Notes under the pieces: generated by a model
Told to the model about the DNA's origin: nothing
Database searches by the model: none
The model's input: the letters and a program-made list of their open reading frames with translations, nothing else
Made by a program: the position numbers and the translations under genes
In this document: positions 62,146 through 64,000 of the stretch, piece after piece
How positions within the stretch are numbered: the stretch's first letter is position 1
Layout: the number at the start of each line of letters is the position of its first letter
Source: CADDYT01 sp035294125
GTDB taxonomy: Bacteria > Chloroflexota > Ktedonobacteria > Ktedonobacterales > Ktedonobacteraceae
Direction of reading: 5' to 3'
Length of the DNA stretch: 64,000 nt
Assembly: GCA_035294125.1 (NCBI GenBank)
Contig: DATGLM010000076.1
Span: forward strand, 1 to 64,000

Positions 62146-63642
62146 ATGGCCCTGACTGAGAATACTTCAGGCAGTCCTGCCGAACCGAGTCTGGAGCGAT
62201 TTGGATACCGGCAGGAGTTCAGGCGCGAACTGAAGCGATTTGCCTCGTTTGCCGTCGGGTTCTCCTTCATTTCTATTACTACGGGCATTTTCACAACCTA
62301 TGGTTCAGTTTTGAACTGGGGTGGGCCGCTGGGCGTCTGGACATGGCCGCTGGTCATCGTTGGCCAGTTGTTTGTCTCGCTGGTCTTCGCGGCGCTGGCC
62401 TCGCGCATGCCCCTCGCGGGCTACTCATACCAGTGGGTCTCACGCCTGGCCAATCCGAAAATCGGCTGGCTCGTCGGCTGGGTCTCCTTCATCTTCCTGG
62501 TGGTCGACGTGGTCGCGGTGGATTACGCCGTGGCGTCGACGGTGCTGCCCAGCCTCTTCAATTATCCATCGACCCCCTTCAGCGCCTGGCTGGCAACAGC
62601 CATTGTCGTGCTCCTGCAGGCCCTGCTCATCATCTTCTCGACGCGCTGGTCAACCCGTATCAACAATACAGCCGTCGGTACCGAAGTAGTCGGCATCGTG
62701 GGACTGACGCTGCTGCTGATCATTGTGGGAGCCGTGCGCGGGCTGCTGCATCCCGATCATGTCTTCAGCACGGGCATCGTCTCCTCGCAAGGCTACTTCG
62801 GCTTCGGCACGCTGCTGCACGCCAGCCCTTTTATACTCTCGTTCCTGCTCGGTGCCTTCACCATCGTCGGCTTTGAAGCAGCGGCAAATCTGGCGGAAGA
62901 GACGCAGGACGCGCACCGGGTCGTACCCGTTGCTATGTGGTCATCGGTCGTGATCAGCGGCGTGGTCGGTTTCGCCTTCTTGATCGCGCTCAACCTGGCA
63001 TCCAGCAATATTACAAAGCTCTCGGCCTCGGCAACGCCGGTGGCCGATATCGTGACGCAGACGCTCGGCACTGTGGTAGGTGACATCTTCCTGGTGCTGG
63101 TCACGTTCTCCATCTTCGCCTGCGGGCTGGTCATCTTCATCACGGCCACGCGCCTGACCTGGGCCATGTCGCGTGACCAGCGCTTCCCCGGTTACCCGCT
63201 CTTCCGGCAAATCAATCGCGGCACCGGCACGCCCGTCGCTTCCACTGTGCTCAACGGCTTGCTGATCGAAGTGGTGCTCGCCATCTTCGCGACGCAGCCT
63301 AACGCGCTGACCAACCTCTTCAGCGCGGCCACGCTGCTGCCCGCCATCATCTACCTGGCAACGGTGATTCTCTACATCTACGCCCGGCGCAAACTGCCAC
63401 AGACGCACGGCTTCAGCCTCGGCGCCTTCGAGTGGCCCATCATCGCGCTCGCGCTGCTCTGGCTGCTCTTTGAACTTGCCATCTTCCGCGACGCCTCCTT
63501 CGCCTCTCCGTGGATCTACTCCCTGGTCATGTTCGCCCTCGGCCTCATCTACTTTGTCTGGATGCTGGTCGCCCAGCCCCACGTGCTGCAAACGCCACCT
63601 TCTGTAAGCGAACCGGAAGCGGAGACTGCGTCCGGCACATAG
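62146..63642 (+). CDS. APC-family amino acid permease
   Basis: The 498 residues have 12 membrane helices and the APC start RRELKRFASFAVGFSFISITTGIFTTYGSVLNWGGPLGVWTWPLVIVGQLFVSLVFAALASRMPLAGYSYQW. The helix-6 segment LGAFTIVGFEAAANLAEETQDAHRVVP and the RDQRFPGYPLFRQINRGTGTPVAS region place it in the amino acid/choline transporter (ACT/BAT1-like) group. It imports an amino acid, GABA or related amine. AAAGGAGCTTGCAGC precedes the ATG. No catabolic gene is next to it. Confidence 0.9.
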   Translation: MALTENTSGSPAEPSLERFGYRQEFRRELKRFASFAVGFSFISITTGIFTTYGSVLNWGGPLGVWTWPLVIVGQLFVSLVFAALASRMPLAGYSYQWVSRLANPKIGWLVGWVSFIFLVVDVVAVDYAVASTVLPSLFNYPSTPFSAWLATAIVVLLQALLIIFSTRWSTRINNTAVGTEVVGIVGLTLLLIIVGAVRGLLHPDHVFSTGIVSSQGYFGFGTLLHASPFILSFLLGAFTIVGFEAAANLAEETQDAHRVVPVAMWSSVVISGVVGFAFLIALNLASSNITKLSASATPVADIVTQTLGTVVGDIFLVLVTFSIFACGLVIFITATRLTWAMSRDQRFPGYPLFRQINRGTGTPVASTVLNGLLIEVVLAIFATQPNALTNLFSAATLLPAIIYLATVILYIYARRKLPQTHGFSLGAFEWPIIALALLWLLFELAIFRDASFASPWIYSLVMFALGLIYFVWMLVAQPHVLQTPPSVSEPEAETASGT

Positions 63643-63693
63643 GTCCGGTAGAACCGCCGCAGGCCGACACGCCCCCAGGTAAGGCAAGCGCCA

Positions 63694-63781
63694 GGGTCGG
63701 CCCTACTATATACGAAGTCGCTCTGCGAACCGACGCTCGCCGCGAAGCGGGCAGGCCATCGTATATTAAGTAGGGCCACCC
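63694..63781. repeat. Inverted repeat of the GGCCCTACTATATAC family
   Basis: The arms 63694-63715 (GGGTCGGCCCTACTATATAC..) and 63759-63781 are complementary with a few mismatches; further GC-rich dyads (GGGTGGCCCGCCC region) flank them. It follows the permease gene and converges with the zinc-cluster gene. Confidence 0.8.
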
Positions 63782-63844
63782 CTGACGGGTGGCCCGCCCG
63801 CAACCCCGAAAGCGGCCTGGGAGCAGTGGTCGGTCCGCCCATCA

Positions 63845-64000
63845 TCATGGTTGATCGCAAAACAGGTCAAGCGCCGCAGAGATCACTTCGCCGGTGGGAA
63901 TATCGTCGATGAAGGGGACGTGGTGGCCGCAGTTGTGGTACATGCAGTTGAGACCACAGACGGGGCACTCAAGCCGCCAGGAATGGGCGGAGCGATGGCG
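63845..64000 (-). CDS. Zinc-cluster protein, C-terminus (partial)
   Basis: The last 51 codons read SWRLECPVCGLNCMYHNCG and continue with GHHVPFIDDIPTGEVISAALDLFCDQP and a stop at 63845-63847. Cys-x2-Cys...Cys-x4-Cys plus several His suggest a zinc-binding cluster. The gene continues beyond the window. I do not recognise the family. Confidence 0.6.
   Translation of the reverse strand, partial: RHRSAHSWRLECPVCGLNCMYHNCGHHVPFIDDIPTGEVISAALDLFCDQP

Noticed and set aside
62941..63687. Minus-strand frame of 248 codons opposite the permease
   Set aside because: Highly charged, low-complexity product typical of antisense to hydrophobic GC-rich coding sequence; no start signal.
1..64000. CRISPR arrays or rRNA/tRNA genes
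   Set aside because: No regularly spaced direct repeats and no conserved RNA gene sequence were seen on either strand by eye; a dedicated RNA search was not possible.

Overview
The window looks like a chromosomal segment of a filamentous, spore-forming Chloroflexota of the Ktedonobacteria type (Ktedonobacter/Dictyobacter-like). The support is the gene content: zinc-ribbon Ser/Thr kinases with extracytoplasmic sensor domains, FHA-PrsW fusions, DUF1800/DUF1501 pairs, secreted sedolisin and GH5 enzymes sharing a C-terminal 'FAEG' repeat module, long serine recombinases, and many short GC-rich intergenic inverted repeats. The genus is inferred from gene style, not from a marker gene.

Layout. 0-5 kb is mobile DNA: the 3' end of an integrase-type transposase, two membrane-anchored proteins (the second resembling a baseplate J fold), and a large serine recombinase whose 3' end runs into a truncated phage portal gene, which looks like an integration junction. 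5-9.7 kb holds a degenerate kinase, a DUF3311/MctP-type monocarboxylate symporter pair and two small hypothetical genes. 9.8-16.7 kb has a response-regulator remnant, a DUF1501/DUF1800 Tat-exported pair, a lipoprotein, a lipid-anchored phosphoesterase, a D-2-hydroxyacid dehydrogenase and a GNAT remnant. 17-22.6 kb has a secreted S53 peptidase, a secreted repeat protein and a receiver-only response regulator. 22.7-28.2 kb is a 2-oxoacid dehydrogenase operon (E1alpha-E1beta-E2-lipA-hydrolase). 28.3-34.4 kb holds a tail-collar protein with a GNAT, an FHA-PrsW fusion, a membrane-associated MutS-like ATPase and a small monooxygenase-fold protein.

34.5-43.1 kb is the most unusual region. A PadR regulator and a PP2C phosphatase (with an in-frame N-terminal extension and an internal start) are transcribed away from a zinc-ribbon kinase whose outer part is a solute-binding domain. 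That kinase is followed by a lipoprotein joining the same kind of solute-binding domain to a vWA domain, then by lgt and a sulfatase-fold hydrolase. The kinase + phosphatase + vWA set resembles TerY-P triads, but with its sensing parts outside the membrane.

43.4-46.7 kb is a protocatechuate (beta-ketoadipate) cluster, pcaC-H-G-B, with a 33-bp-arm palindrome between G and B. 47.8-55.4 kb is a redox/detoxification group: AraC regulator, two aldo/keto reductases, a flavin-dependent LLM oxidoreductase, an M20 amidohydrolase, an HSD10-like SDR and a DAO-type flavoenzyme. 55.5-64 kb has a GT-C glycosyltransferase, a kinase N-lobe fragment, a GH5 enzyme with the same C-terminal module as the S53 peptidase, a lytic transglycosylase, an APC permease and the 3' end of a zinc-cluster protein.
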